Assembly: GCF_000876655.1 (NCBI RefSeq) | Contig: NZ_JYCN01000029.1 | Location: forward strand, 1-33,029 | Source: Arthrobacter sp. SPG23 | GTDB lineage: Bacteria > Actinomycetota > Actinomycetes > Actinomycetales > Micrococcaceae | Direction of reading: 5' to 3' | Length of the DNA stretch: 33,029 nucleotides | Shown here: in pieces, positions 15,707 through 23,870 of the stretch | Layout: the number at the start of each line of letters is the position of its first letter | Position numbering within the stretch: the first letter of the stretch is position 1 | Program-made: the position numbers and the translations under genes | Notes under the pieces: model-generated | Databases searched by the model: none | What the model saw: the letters and a program-made list of their open reading frames with translations, nothing else | What the model was told of the DNA's origin: nothing

Positions 15707-18031
15707 CTACTTCAGCTTGAAGTTGGCCTCGATGCGGGAGCCGTCAGACGCGACCATCGAGAGCTGGTAGCAGGCGCCTGGCATGTTCGGCGTCTTCCAG
15801 TTGTAGATGTACTGGCCACCGGTCGAGTCGTACCGCAGAGACGTGTTGCCGGTGGCCGTGATCTCGATGCTGTCCTGGATTGCCAGCGGGCTGCAGGTGA
15901 TCTGCCGGACCCCCATCTTCACGATGCTGGTGTCCGTCAGTTCCGTGGAGCCGGCGAACAGTTCGAATTTGGCAGGGACGGTGCTCCCGGCCTTCACCGT
16001 GTTGAAGACGCCGCCCATGTCGATGGGCTGATAGAACCCCTTGGTCGCCCAGTTCTTGACCGTGTAGGTCTGGGTGGTTGTGGAGGTGCGGCCCGCAACA
16101 TCGGTGGCCGTGGCGACCAAGGTGTGGGTGCCGGGCTCGGTAGAGTACTTGCTCACGACGCAGCCGGCAGGACCTGACACTTCATCCGTTGCGGTGCACG
16201 TGGGCTCGGCGCCCAGGAAGCCGAAGTACGCATCCGCCAACACCGAATCGAACGTGGCCACAGGGTCCGTCAGGTCCACGTTGAAAGCGGGGCTGGTCTC
16301 GGCGTTGGCAGGCGTGGTGTTGTCCGCGTTATCCGTGAAAGCCGGGCTGGCCAGGACCATGTCCGAGCCTTCTCCGTGGGAGACCGAGGTCTTGACGGCG
16401 GTCTCCAGACCGGACAGCTCATCCGAACCGGTGAACGTTGCCGTCACCGGGCCGGTGAACCAACCGTTCGCACCCTGGTCCCCGCTAAGGCCGGTGAAGG
16501 CAACGGACGGCGCCTTAAGGTCGATCTTGTAGTTCACGGACGCCGCACCGGCCTCCGCAATGTTGCCGGCAACGTCCTCAAAGGCAGGGCTGCCAACGAC
16601 GACGGCGGCCCCCTCGCCGTCGGATGTTGCGGTCTGTGTCGCTACGGCCGGCCCCGAGACGGCGTCCGTTCCGGTAAACGTCGCCGTGACGGGGGCGTTG
16701 TACCAGCCCTTGGCGTTCGGCGCCCGGTCGGCCGCCGTGTACGCCACTGACGGGGCCGTGGCATCGATTTTGAAGCTATGGATGACGGCTCCGAGGGCCG
16801 AGGCGTTGCCGGCAGTGTCGCTGAACACCGGGCTGCGGACCTCAATGGCTTCCCCTTCCGCGCCGTCGGCTGTGGTGGCGCTTGCCGTTTGCGACGCCGG
16901 ACCGGACGTTGCATCAGTGCCGGTGAAGGTTGCTGTGACGGGGCCCCTGTACCAGCCGTCGTTACCGGCCGGGCCGTCGGCTCCCTCGTAGCTGACCTCT
17001 GGGGGTGTGGCGTCAAGGCCCACCGGAACGGTTTCCTTGGAGGTAGTGCCGCCCGCGCTGGTTGCGGAGCAGGTGTACGTGATCTTTACCTGGTCCGCCG
17101 AAATGATCTGCTGACCGCAGCCTTCAGTAGTCAGTGACGCGGGCGAATCCGTGTCGGTGACCGTCCAGTTGAGGATCAGCGGCACGGTGAACCATTCGCT
17201 GAGGCCGTTTGGGGTTCCCGGATCGAGGGTGTAGCTGATCTGCGGGCCGCTGGGGTCCACGATGTCGTAAATGGCGGAGCCGCTGGCCGTCAGGCCGCCG
17301 CGGTCCGTGTAGCTGCAGTTCGCTGTCTGCTGTCCGATGCCATCCGCCGCGTAAGGACCAGTGATGGCGCTGAGTGTTGCGGCCACGGACCTGGTCCCGT
17401 CTTCGGCGTCCACGATGTTGCAGGAGGCTGCGGGGACGGAGCCCTTGGCATAGGACGCGCCGGTGCTCACTCCGGTGACGGTGATGGACGGCGCGGTGTT
17501 GGCCGGCGCAGGGGCCACCACGTTCACAGTGAACGTTGCCGGGGCAAGGTCGAAAGTTCCGCCGCTGTTATTGAACGTTTGGGTGGCGCTGATAGTCGCG
17601 GTGCCGGCAGCCACCGGGGTCACGGTCAACTCTTCCGTGTCCCCACAGCTTGTGAACGTCACGGGCGAAGGGCTGACGGTTGCCACGGCCGGGTTGCTCG
17701 AAACCAGGCTAAGCGTCAGGGTGGTGCTGCCGGTCAGATTGCAGCCGTTCTTGCCGTCCTCGTTTGCAGTCCGCAGAGCCAGAGTGGTCTTGCCGACTGG
17801 ACCGCCAACGTTCAGCGGCATGGTCTCGGCCTCCGCGTCGACGCTCGCATCGATACTGTTGTAGATAGCGTCAGCCTGCGCCACACCGGCTCCGGCGAGG
17901 AGCAGTCCGCCCGCCGTCACCGCGGCCAGGAGCTTACGGGCAGCGCTGCCTGCAGACCATGCGGAGCCCTGGACCACTCCCAGCGCTGGTCTTGGTCCCT
18001 GCCCGGGACCCCTTCGATCTGATCTGTTCAC
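15707..18031 (-). CDS. Secreted repeat protein with C-terminal PxKF domain
   Basis: A 774-residue exported protein. After an Arg-rich start comes a signal peptide (about residues 33-54, RKLLAAVTAGGLLLAGAGVAQADA). Then come Ig-like beta domains and three tandem repeats of about 84 residues, each opening with GW[YF]xxPVTATFTG[TS]D, near residues 355, 441 and 522. The C-terminal PxKF domain contains VKAGSTVPAKFELF near residue 680. There is no LPXTG sorting motif or membrane anchor, so it is probably released or held by other contacts. PxKF proteins are surface or secreted proteins of unknown function. GGGAGG lies 7 bases before the GTG. A hairpin (GCGGCC/GGCCGC, 18055-18072) lies in the 5' leader. 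Confidence 0.85.
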   Translation of the reverse strand: MNRSDRRGPGQGPRPALGVVQGSAWSAGSAARKLLAAVTAGGLLLAGAGVAQADAIYNSIDASVDAEAETMPLNVGGPVGKTTLALRTANEDGKNGCNLTGSTTLTLSLVSSNPAVATVSPSPVTFTSCGDTEELTVTPVAAGTATISATQTFNNSGGTFDLAPATFTVNVVAPAPANTAPSITVTGVSTGASYAKGSVPAASCNIVDAEDGTRSVAATLSAITGPYAADGIGQQTANCSYTDRGGLTASGSAIYDIVDPSGPQISYTLDPGTPNGLSEWFTVPLILNWTVTDTDSPASLTTEGCGQQIISADQVKITYTCSATSAGGTTSKETVPVGLDATPPEVSYEGADGPAGNDGWYRGPVTATFTGTDATSGPASQTASATTADGAEGEAIEVRSPVFSDTAGNASALGAVIHSFKIDATAPSVAYTAADRAPNAKGWYNAPVTATFTGTDAVSGPAVATQTATSDGEGAAVVVGSPAFEDVAGNIAEAGAASVNYKIDLKAPSVAFTGLSGDQGANGWFTGPVTATFTGSDELSGLETAVKTSVSHGEGSDMVLASPAFTDNADNTTPANAETSPAFNVDLTDPVATFDSVLADAYFGFLGAEPTCTATDEVSGPAGCVVSKYSTEPGTHTLVATATDVAGRTSTTTQTYTVKNWATKGFYQPIDMGGVFNTVKAGSTVPAKFELFAGSTELTDTSIVKMGVRQITCSPLAIQDSIEITATGNTSLRYDSTGGQYIYNWKTPNMPGACYQLSMVASDGSRIEANFKLK

Positions 18032-18207
18032 TGCAGCGCCTCCCTCGCAACAATGCGGCCGTCGTTGGCCGCAAATGTAGTCCTGATGCTAGGGGTGGAC
18101 GCTTCAAAAAACACCAGTAGGTTCCACTCGACTTGGAGTGCCTCCATACCTGTTTTTTACGTTTAGTACTCAGTTTTCACTCAACCAGACTTCAGGCACC
18201 ACTGCGC

Positions 18208-18224
18208 ACTCGTGTCACACGAGT
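18208..18224. repeat. Perfect 17-bp palindrome between the two secreted-protein genes
   Basis: ACTCGTGT-C-ACACGAGT has 8-bp arms around one central base, 10 bases after the stop of the DUF1906 gene. The loop is too tight for a typical terminator and no U-tract follows, so an operator is equally possible. The rest of 18032-18234 shows no gene; it contains an AT-rich stretch (18100-18175) likely to hold the promoter of the PxKF gene. Confidence 0.5.
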
Positions 18225-18234
18225 TTCGGAACAG

Positions 18235-19041
18235 CTATTCGCAGGCGTAGTTGTAGTCGAGGCCGTTGGAGACATACTGCGTCACTGCGACCGTGCTGCC
18301 GGGCGTGAGCCCTTCCAGGGCGCAGTTGGACTTGGCGCCCTTTAAAGTTCGCGCCCCTGCGAGCCAACTGGGAAGTCCCGCTAAATTGCTGGTGGAGGGG
18401 ACCGCTCCGGCAATCTTGCCCCACTGGTAGCCGGTGGAATAGATCCCGACGTCGGCGCCGATGCTTTCGAAGTAGGCGGTCATACCTTCCAGGTCTGCCC
18501 GGTTGGCTTCGGTGTCCGGCTGCCAGCTGTTTTCGGTCTCCACGTCCAGCCACCAGAAGTAGTCCTCCGGGTCATCGACGCCGCGTAATACGGCGTCGTC
18601 GTAGGCTTTCGCATAGCCGTACACATAGGCGCAGGCTTTGTCGTTCTTGCCCCCGCACTTCCCGTAGGGGTTGTCCACCATGGTGCCCATGTAGAAGTTG
18701 GATGTGGGCCACCAGGACCCGGCCAAGCCGGGGTTGGCGGTGTTGACGTAAAGGGCGACGCGCGGCTGGCTGGTCGCCTGCGGATACCTGACGCTGGACT
18801 CGGCCCAGTCCAGCTGATCCTCAAGGCAGGGATTCGTGGCGTTCGCTAGTCCGTTGTTGACGCCAACAACCGCGAAAGCCAGCCCCTCGGGGAGGGTCTT
18901 TCCACATTGCGGCCATGAGACATCGATGCCCACGCGATCGGACGTGCGCGGGGGCGCCGCCGTCGCCGGACCACTGCCCGCCAGGGCCAGTGCTAGCGCC
19001 GTGGCAACGGACAAAACCATCTTCAGCATCGATGCGGCCAT
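18235..19041 (-). CDS. Secreted DUF1906 / glycoside-hydrolase-like (GH25-fold) protein
   Basis: A 268-residue exported protein. The first ~28 residues form a signal peptide (LKMVLSVATALALALAGSGPATAA). The mature part begins RVGIDVSWPQC, and FWWLDVETENSW carries the paired acidic residues at the place where GH25 lysozyme-like barrels have their catalytic pair; the domain is DUF1906-like. Several Cys residues suggest disulfides outside the cell. A role in cell-wall glycan binding or cleavage is plausible but unproven. The ATG at 19041 has a TAAGCT -10 box 5 bases upstream and no Shine-Dalgarno, so it may be leaderless. It shares strand and theme with the PxKF protein. Confidence 0.82.
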   Translation of the reverse strand: MAASMLKMVLSVATALALALAGSGPATAAPPRTSDRVGIDVSWPQCGKTLPEGLAFAVVGVNNGLANATNPCLEDQLDWAESSVRYPQATSQPRVALYVNTANPGLAGSWWPTSNFYMGTMVDNPYGKCGGKNDKACAYVYGYAKAYDDAVLRGVDDPEDYFWWLDVETENSWQPDTEANRADLEGMTAYFESIGADVGIYSTGYQWGKIAGAVPSTSNLAGLPSWLAGARTLKGAKSNCALEGLTPGSTVAVTQYVSNGLDYNYACE

Positions 19042-19046
19042 ACCAA

Positions 19047-19052
19047 AGCTTA
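19047..19052 (-). promoter_or_regulatory. -10 box of a probable leaderless promoter for the DUF1906 gene
   Basis: TAAGCT on the minus strand ends 5 bases before the ATG. No ribosome-binding site is visible. The divergent DJ-1/PfpI gene has its own AGGAG site. Confidence 0.4.
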
Positions 19053-19145
19053 CGTCGTGGCCCCTTCCGCAGGAATACTCAGCATGCTTAGCGGGTTGCC
19101 TCCTTAGGAGCCGGGCCGAACGGGCCGGCAGAACAGGAGCACAAC

Positions 19146-19847
19146 ATGGCTAACATCCTGATGGTCGTATCCGCCGCGGATTCCCTCACCATGCGCGACG
19201 GCAGCAAGCACCCCACCGGCTACTGGGCCGAGGAGCTCGTGGTCTCGCACCAGACCCTGCTCGACGCCGGACACAGCGTCCGGATCGCGACCCCCGGCGG
19301 CGCCAAGCCCACCGTGGACGAGGTCAGCCTCGCCGCCGAGTCCGCCGGCGGCCAGGACCGCGCGGACAGCTTCCGTGAGTACCTCGCCAAGATCGACGCC
19401 GAGCTTTCCGCGCCGCTGGTGCTCGCCGACGTCGACCCCTCCGGGTACGACGCCGTGGTGATGCCGGGCGGCCACGGCCCCATGGCGGACCTCTACCAGG
19501 ACGCCGACCTGGGCCGCATCCTGGCTGAGGCAGACAGGGCCGGCAAGGTCATCGCGCCGTTCTGCCACGGCCCGGCGGGCCTTCTCAGCGCCGTTGACGA
19601 CGACGGGAAGTTCGCCTTCGCGGGGCGCCGGCTCACCGTATTCTCCGACGACGAGGAACTCAACGGCGGCACCGGACCCAACACGCCGTGGTTCGTGGAG
19701 GACGTTCTCAAGGAAAAGGGCGCCATCGTGGAGAACGGCGCAGCCTGGGGCTCCAACGTGGTCCGCGACCGCAACCTGATCACCGGGCAGAACCCGCAGT
19801 CCAGCGAGGACGTGGCGAAGGAAGTCATCAAGGCCCTCGCGGAGTAG
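19146..19847 (+). CDS. DJ-1/PfpI-family protein (type 1 glutamine amidotransferase-like, Hsp31-type)
   Basis: A 233-residue cytoplasmic protein with the class I amidotransferase-like fold. The nucleophile elbow reads APFCHGPAGLL, with the reactive Cys followed by His. VVMPGGHGPMADL and TGYWAEE are typical of the Hsp31/YajL-like branch, whose members act as glyoxalase III, deglycase or chaperone. Which activity applies cannot be told. AGGAG lies 6 bases before the ATG. A GC-rich hairpin after the stop probably ends the transcript. It is divergent from the DUF1906 gene. Confidence 0.9.
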   Translation: MANILMVVSAADSLTMRDGSKHPTGYWAEELVVSHQTLLDAGHSVRIATPGGAKPTVDEVSLAAESAGGQDRADSFREYLAKIDAELSAPLVLADVDPSGYDAVVMPGGHGPMADLYQDADLGRILAEADRAGKVIAPFCHGPAGLLSAVDDDGKFAFAGRRLTVFSDDEELNGGTGPNTPWFVEDVLKEKGAIVENGAAWGSNVVRDRNLITGQNPQSSEDVAKEVIKALAE

Positions 19848-19863
19848 GCAGGCGCGCCGGAAA

Positions 19864-19897
19864 GGCGGCGGCCGGACCGTTTCGTCCTGCCGCCGCC
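19864..19897 (+). terminator. GC-rich hairpin after the DJ-1/PfpI gene
   Basis: GGCGGCGG...GGAC-CGTTTC-GTCC...CCGCCGCC forms a long stem with a small internal mismatch, 16 bases after the stop codon. There is no U-tract. Confidence 0.45.
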
Positions 19898-19898
19898 G

Positions 19899-20417
19899 TC
19901 GCACTGGCCCAGACGCTGGGCCAGGAATCGCACACCGTTCCCACCGCCTGGGCCGATTGGCTCCTCGGTGTGGAGTCCGGCAGATACGAGGCCGTGCTCT
20001 CCAACGTCCCGGACACCGACGAGCGGAAGCTGAAGTTCGACTTCGCCAGCTACCGGACAACAAGCTTGGTTTCTAGGCCAGGAGTGACAGCTCCGTCACC
20101 AAGGTGGAGTCCGCGCCGGATGTTGCCGGCAAGCGCGTGATTGTGGGGTCGGGGACCAACCGGGAGTCCATTCTTCTGCGCCGGGATGAGGAGAACAAAG
20201 AGAACGGCCTGCCGGCCGTGGAGTTCCAGTATTACGACGACGACTCCGCCTCCTCGCTCGCCCTCCAGTCCGGACGGGCGGACCTGACGTTCGTACCGAA
20301 CGCGACGGCGGCATTCAAGGCGGCTTCCGACGCCAAGACGAAGTTGGTTGGCCTGGTGGACGGCGGCTGGCCGCTGAAGGCCAGCATCGCGCGGCCACAG
20401 GGTTGCCTAAGAAGTAG
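19899..20417 (+). pseudogene. Decayed ABC transporter amino-acid-binding protein (SBP family 3)
   Basis: Two pieces in different frames belong to one solute-binding protein. The first reads PTAWADWLLGVESGRYEAVLSN...KFDFASYR. The second, after a frameshift near 20060 and a stop codon TAG at 20074-20076, reads SVTKVESAPDVAGKRVIVGSGTNRES, then FQYYDDDSASSLALQSGRADLTF and LVGLVDGGWPLKASIA. This is the middle and second lobe of a polar-amino-acid binding protein. The signal peptide, lipobox and first lobe are missing, as is the C-terminal part. The gene is therefore non-functional. It lies between the DJ-1 gene and the low-GC acyltransferase pair, so its loss may be linked to that insertion. Confidence 0.8.
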
Positions 20418-20420
20418 CCC

Positions 20421-20457
20421 CTCCCGCAGCTCCCCGTGGCGAACTTCGGCGCCGCGG
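20421..20457 (+). repeat. Left copy of an imperfect direct repeat flanking the acyltransferase/SGNH pair
   Basis: The 27 bases 20431-20457 match 23356-23382 at 23 positions, sharing TCCCC, TGGCGAAC and GCCGCGG; similarity weakens further left. The copy lies just beyond the stop of the acyltransferase gene. Confidence 0.4.
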
Positions 20458-20473
20458 AGATGTCCCTTACGGC

Positions 20474-22576
20474 CTAACTGATGCGGTCAAGGACCATGGG
20501 CGCCAGAAGCTCGGCGTATTCATGGTTCAGATGATTGGCGTCGTAGTACACATCGACACCGCCTACGACTGTGTAGCACTTCTCAGGTGAGCAGAAGTAA
20601 TCAGTGAAATCCAACAGAACCACGTTTCCGTTGGCTGCACCCTCGACCCCCGCCACAAGAGGATCTGCCGGCTGCGCCAAGTTCCGCTCAACAGCACAAT
20701 CCGCTGGGACGCCTGCGTGGAGGAGCGTGCAGTCCGGCGAACGGACTGCTTTGTTCAGGGGAGGATCCGCGAGCACGTAGACATTGGCGCCAGCGTCGGT
20801 CCAGTTTTTCCACGTTACCCGCAGCGCTGCCGTGAACTGGTCAAACGGGGGTTTGCCGGAGCCGTCGTCGACAGCCTGTTCACGAGCGAAGGACGAGGTG
20901 AACACAGCCGCGGGGCGCTCCGCCACGACCGTATCGGTGATGGACTTGGCCCAGGACATGCACTTCCGGGCGTGTCCCTGATCCCGTCCCGCGCCGTCGA
21001 ACCCTTGGAAATGGGCCGTAACCAGTGGACAGCCGCCCAGGTATGCGGTCTTAACGATCCATTGGCGTTCCCGTGCAACTTTGAACACAGCCGACTGCCA
21101 ATGCTGAGCATGGGAATCACCCACGAGCCAAACTACGTCCGCTCCCGCCACCCCGGCTGAAAAATCGCAGTCGCGCCGGCTTTCATCTCCGTCCGGGATA
21201 ACGCACTCCACGGGTGTCGGCGCGTTGTCTCCGCCAGTCACGGGTGTGACTGAGGGCCCGAATCTGTCCGGACAATCTGCACCAGGCAGGAGGGCCATGG
21301 GCCCGTGGCAGGGTTGCAGAGCTGCGGCCGCAGACGCTTGCTTTGCCTCCGCATTCTTGAAATCCGTGGCCTGAATTTGAGTGACGGCCAGAACTGCGAT
21401 GAGTGCTGTGGCTACTGCCATCGCCGAGAATGTCCGTCGCGGGGAATGGCTCAGGTAGCTGGATGTTTGTCCGCGATCCTCAACGAAGCTCTTTGTAAGG
21501 CCAGCCAATATGACGGCCGCGACGACAATCAGGATACGATCAGAATTTTCCAGCGGTCGGGACAATGCGTACGGCGCCATGACAATAAAAGGCCAGTGCC
21601 ACAAGTACAAAGAATAAGAAATATTCCCAAGGTACTGAATGGGCGGCCAGCTAAGCGTGGTCCTCAACGGCGCGAAGCGGTCGTCGCTGCCGGCGACAAG
21701 CACAAGAACCGTGCCGAGTACGGGAACTACCGCGAGCCAACCGGGAAAGGCCGTTTCCTTGCCAAAAAAGAGTGCCGCACCCCAGATCATCGCGAAGCCG
21801 CCGAGACTTAGTACCGTGGCGGAAAGGGGTCGCGCTCTCCGCTGCCCCATAGTCAATGAAACAAGCGCTCCCGCCCCGAATTCCCAGGCACGGACCGGCG
21901 TTACAAAATATGCCTGTTCGGGGGACAACACGGTGACAACAGCGGATGCCAGAAACCCTAATACCGTTACGGCTGAGACGCCTATCCAGATCATCCGTCG
22001 GGAAGACACGTGCAGCCGGGCTGCAAGCGCGAACAACGCTACAAGCAGCAACGGCCACACGAGGTAGAACTGTTCTTCAACGGAAAGGGACCAATAGTGC
22101 TGGGCTACCGTGGCCGTGGCCGTCGAAGCCGAGTAATCGATGGATTTCGCAGCGAGTAGCCAATTCTCGGCATAAAGAGTGCTGGCAAGAACCTCTTGTG
22201 CCGTCGTCACCCAGCGTGAAAAAGGCAGCCACACCAATGAGCAGATAAGGGAGACTGCCAAGACCAGGAATGCCGCCGGGAGCAGGCGCCGGACCCGCCT
22301 GGCGTAGAACGATTTGAGGCGAATGCTGCCGCTGGCATTTAGTTCCTTAAGCAGATGCGACGTGATGAGAAATCCGGAGATCACAAAGAAGACGTCCACT
22401 CCAACATAGCCACCGGTCACCTCATCCGGCCACATATGGTTCAGGACCACCAAACCAACTGCTAACGCCCGGAGTGCTTGGATGTCGGCGCGAACAATAC
22501 GCCGCCTGAGGTGCTGCGGGGCTTGCTTTAGTAGCCGTCCACCAGAGCCAACGGCCGAACGCTCTACGATGCTCAT
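20474..22576 (-). CDS. Acyltransferase-3 membrane protein fused to SGNH hydrolase domain (OafA/OatA type)
   Basis: A 700-residue membrane O-acyltransferase. The first ~380 residues hold about ten hydrophobic segments with the family His47 in VVLNHMWPDE, the GYVGVDVFFVISGFLITS motif, FYARRVRRLLPA and YWSLSVEEQFYLVWP. An eleventh helix near residue 385 leads to an extracytoplasmic SGNH domain with VGDSHAQHW (Ser near residue 487) and the terminal DANHLNHEY Asp-His pair. Such fusions move acyl (usually acetyl) groups across the membrane onto sugars of peptidoglycan, teichoic acid or polysaccharide. It begins 2 bases after the stop of the separate SGNH gene, so the two form an operon. GC content is visibly lower than the neighbours, which suggests acquisition. 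Confidence 0.9.
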   Translation of the reverse strand: MSIVERSAVGSGGRLLKQAPQHLRRRIVRADIQALRALAVGLVVLNHMWPDEVTGGYVGVDVFFVISGFLITSHLLKELNASGSIRLKSFYARRVRRLLPAAFLVLAVSLICSLVWLPFSRWVTTAQEVLASTLYAENWLLAAKSIDYSASTATATVAQHYWSLSVEEQFYLVWPLLLVALFALAARLHVSSRRMIWIGVSAVTVLGFLASAVVTVLSPEQAYFVTPVRAWEFGAGALVSLTMGQRRARPLSATVLSLGGFAMIWGAALFFGKETAFPGWLAVVPVLGTVLVLVAGSDDRFAPLRTTLSWPPIQYLGNISYSLYLWHWPFIVMAPYALSRPLENSDRILIVVAAVILAGLTKSFVEDRGQTSSYLSHSPRRTFSAMAVATALIAVLAVTQIQATDFKNAEAKQASAAAALQPCHGPMALLPGADCPDRFGPSVTPVTGGDNAPTPVECVIPDGDESRRDCDFSAGVAGADVVWLVGDSHAQHWQSAVFKVARERQWIVKTAYLGGCPLVTAHFQGFDGAGRDQGHARKCMSWAKSITDTVVAERPAAVFTSSFAREQAVDDGSGKPPFDQFTAALRVTWKNWTDAGANVYVLADPPLNKAVRSPDCTLLHAGVPADCAVERNLAQPADPLVAGVEGAANGNVVLLDFTDYFCSPEKCYTVVGGVDVYYDANHLNHEYAELLAPMVLDRIS

Positions 22577-22578
22577 GT

Positions 22579-23241
22579 TTAGATACCTAGCCTGGACAAG
22601 GCAGCATCAATGTTAAACGCCAACGCTTGGGCTCCTCCATCGTTCGGGTGCAGGTGGTCGGCGGCTATGAGAGCGGGATCCCCTAGCCAATTAGCCGACA
22701 AGGCGTCAATATAATCCGCGCCGGCAGCCTTAGCTGCGAGCGCTAATTCACGGTTCGCTTCGACAATTCGGGGTTCGGGTTCGCTGTTATCCCACATCGG
22801 TCCGATCACCACTAGGCGGGCCCTGGGGTGGTTTGCTTTGAGGCGGCTGAAAACACTATCCGCGGCGGTTCGAACAAGGTGCGGGAAATGCACATCATTG
22901 CGGGACCCGGCCACGATGATCACATCAGGATCTCCAGTGACTCTGTCGAGGATTTTTCCGAATCCCCCATTGCCATAACCTTGGCCGCCCACTGCGACAT
23001 TCTGGATCGGAAACCCCCGTGATTCCGCAACAATGGCCGGCCAAGCCTTGCTGTACCGGTCTGTACTGGAAAATGAGTCGCCGACTACGGCGATGGAATC
23101 CACTTGTTTTTTGGTAGAAATAGCCCAGCCTGCCGCAGTCCCCGCAGTAGCGAGCATGCAGCTCGCAAGAATGGCCACTCCTATGCGGCGCCGCGGGCGG
23201 CGCACCGCAGCATGACGAGCGTTATTCAAGATGTCCCCCAA
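22579..23241 (-). CDS. Membrane-anchored or secreted SGNH/GDSL hydrolase
   Basis: A 220-residue protein. An Arg-rich N-terminus and one hydrophobic segment (about residues 20-41) act as anchor or signal. The SGNH block I is VVGDSFSS with Ser56, a Gly-containing block lies in VGGQGYGNGG, block III Asn is in GSRNDV, and the Asp-His pair is in ADHLHPND. It is probably an extracellular esterase acting on the same acylated glycan as the acyltransferase encoded next. The start is uncertain: the TTG at 23241 is the longest, with another TTG four codons later after GGGGGA. Low GC and AT-containing codons match its operon partner and differ from both flanks. Confidence 0.82.
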   Translation of the reverse strand: MGDILNNARHAAVRRPRRRIGVAILASCMLATAGTAAGWAISTKKQVDSIAVVGDSFSSTDRYSKAWPAIVAESRGFPIQNVAVGGQGYGNGGFGKILDRVTGDPDVIIVAGSRNDVHFPHLVRTAADSVFSRLKANHPRARLVVIGPMWDNSEPEPRIVEANRELALAAKAAGADYIDALSANWLGDPALIAADHLHPNDGGAQALAFNIDAALSRLGI

Positions 23242-23345
23242 GTTGTCACAAGGAACCTATGCTACTCTGCCCCCCGCCCTCAGCTGCGCAGAATGCACTT
23301 TGTGGCGGCAGCAGCTGCCAAGAGCGCGACCGTGGCAGGCAGCCT

Positions 23346-23382
23346 TCCCCGCGCCTCCCCATGGCGAACCCCGGGGCCGCGG
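23346..23382 (+). repeat. Right copy of the imperfect direct repeat flanking the acyltransferase/SGNH pair
   Basis: Matches 20421-20457 (23 of 27 in the core 23356-23382). It lies immediately ahead of the -10 box of the AraC gene, so it could be promoter-linked sequence that was duplicated. Confidence 0.4.
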
Positions 23383-23384
23383 CG

Positions 23385-23390
23385 TACGCT
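23385..23390 (+). promoter_or_regulatory. -10 box of a probable leaderless AraC promoter
   Basis: TACGCT ends 6 bases before the ATG at 23397, with no ribosome-binding site between. Confidence 0.45.
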
Positions 23391-23396
23391 CATGAC

Positions 23397-23861
23397 ATGA
23401 CCCCGCAAGAGCTCGCCAACCTTGCGCACCTGCGCCGCGCGCGGGACCTGATCGATAGGGACTTCGCCCGCGCCCTGGACGTTCCCACCATGGCCCGAAA
23501 GGCCCTGATGTCGCCCGCGCACTTTTCGCGGCAGTTCCGGGCCGCCTACGGCGAGACTCGCTACAGCTACCTGATGACCCGGCGGATCGAGCGGGCCATG
23601 GCGCTGCTCCGGGGCGGCATGAGCGTCACCGATGCCTGCATGGCTGTGGGCTGTACGTCGCTGGGATCCTTCAGTTCGCGCTTCACGGAACTCGTGGGCG
23701 AACCGCCCAGCGCATACCGGCTCCGGGAGCACAGCGCTGTGGAAGCGATGCCCGGCTGCGTGGCGAGGCTCGCAACGCGGCCCAGCCGGCGACGCTCCGG
23801 CACCGGCGACGGCCGCCAAGTGAGCAGTATTCGAGAAGCGTCACTGGCTCCCGCCGAATAG
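23397..23861 (+). CDS. AraC-family transcriptional regulator (DNA-binding domain only)
   Basis: A 154-residue protein consisting almost entirely of an AraC double helix-turn-helix. The first HTH is LDVPTMARKALMSPAHFSRQFRAAYGETRYSYLMTRRIERAMALL in pieces; the second is SVTDACMAVGCTSLGSFSSRFTELVGEPPSAYR. There is no N-terminal ligand domain; the C-terminal ~35 residues are low complexity and Arg-rich. The frame is open for 46 more codons upstream, but ATG 23397 fits both the family start and a leaderless promoter. It is followed by a VOC protein gene that begins 9 bases after its stop, and probably regulates it. Confidence 0.87.
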   Translation: MTPQELANLAHLRRARDLIDRDFARALDVPTMARKALMSPAHFSRQFRAAYGETRYSYLMTRRIERAMALLRGGMSVTDACMAVGCTSLGSFSSRFTELVGEPPSAYRLREHSAVEAMPGCVARLATRPSRRRSGTGDGRQVSSIREASLAPAE

Positions 23862-23864
23862 CTT
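23859..23864 (+). promoter_or_regulatory. -10 box of a probable leaderless promoter for the VOC gene
   Basis: TAGCTT overlaps the AraC stop codon and ends 6 bases before the VOC ATG; there is no Shine-Dalgarno. The gene may thus be transcribed independently of the AraC gene. Confidence 0.45.
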
Positions 23865-23870
23865 GGTTGC

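Noticed and set aside
15500..20000. CRISPR array or tRNA genes
   Set aside because: No regularly spaced identical repeats and no cloverleaf-like sequence were seen here or elsewhere in the window; the repeats inside the PxKF gene are protein-domain repeats.
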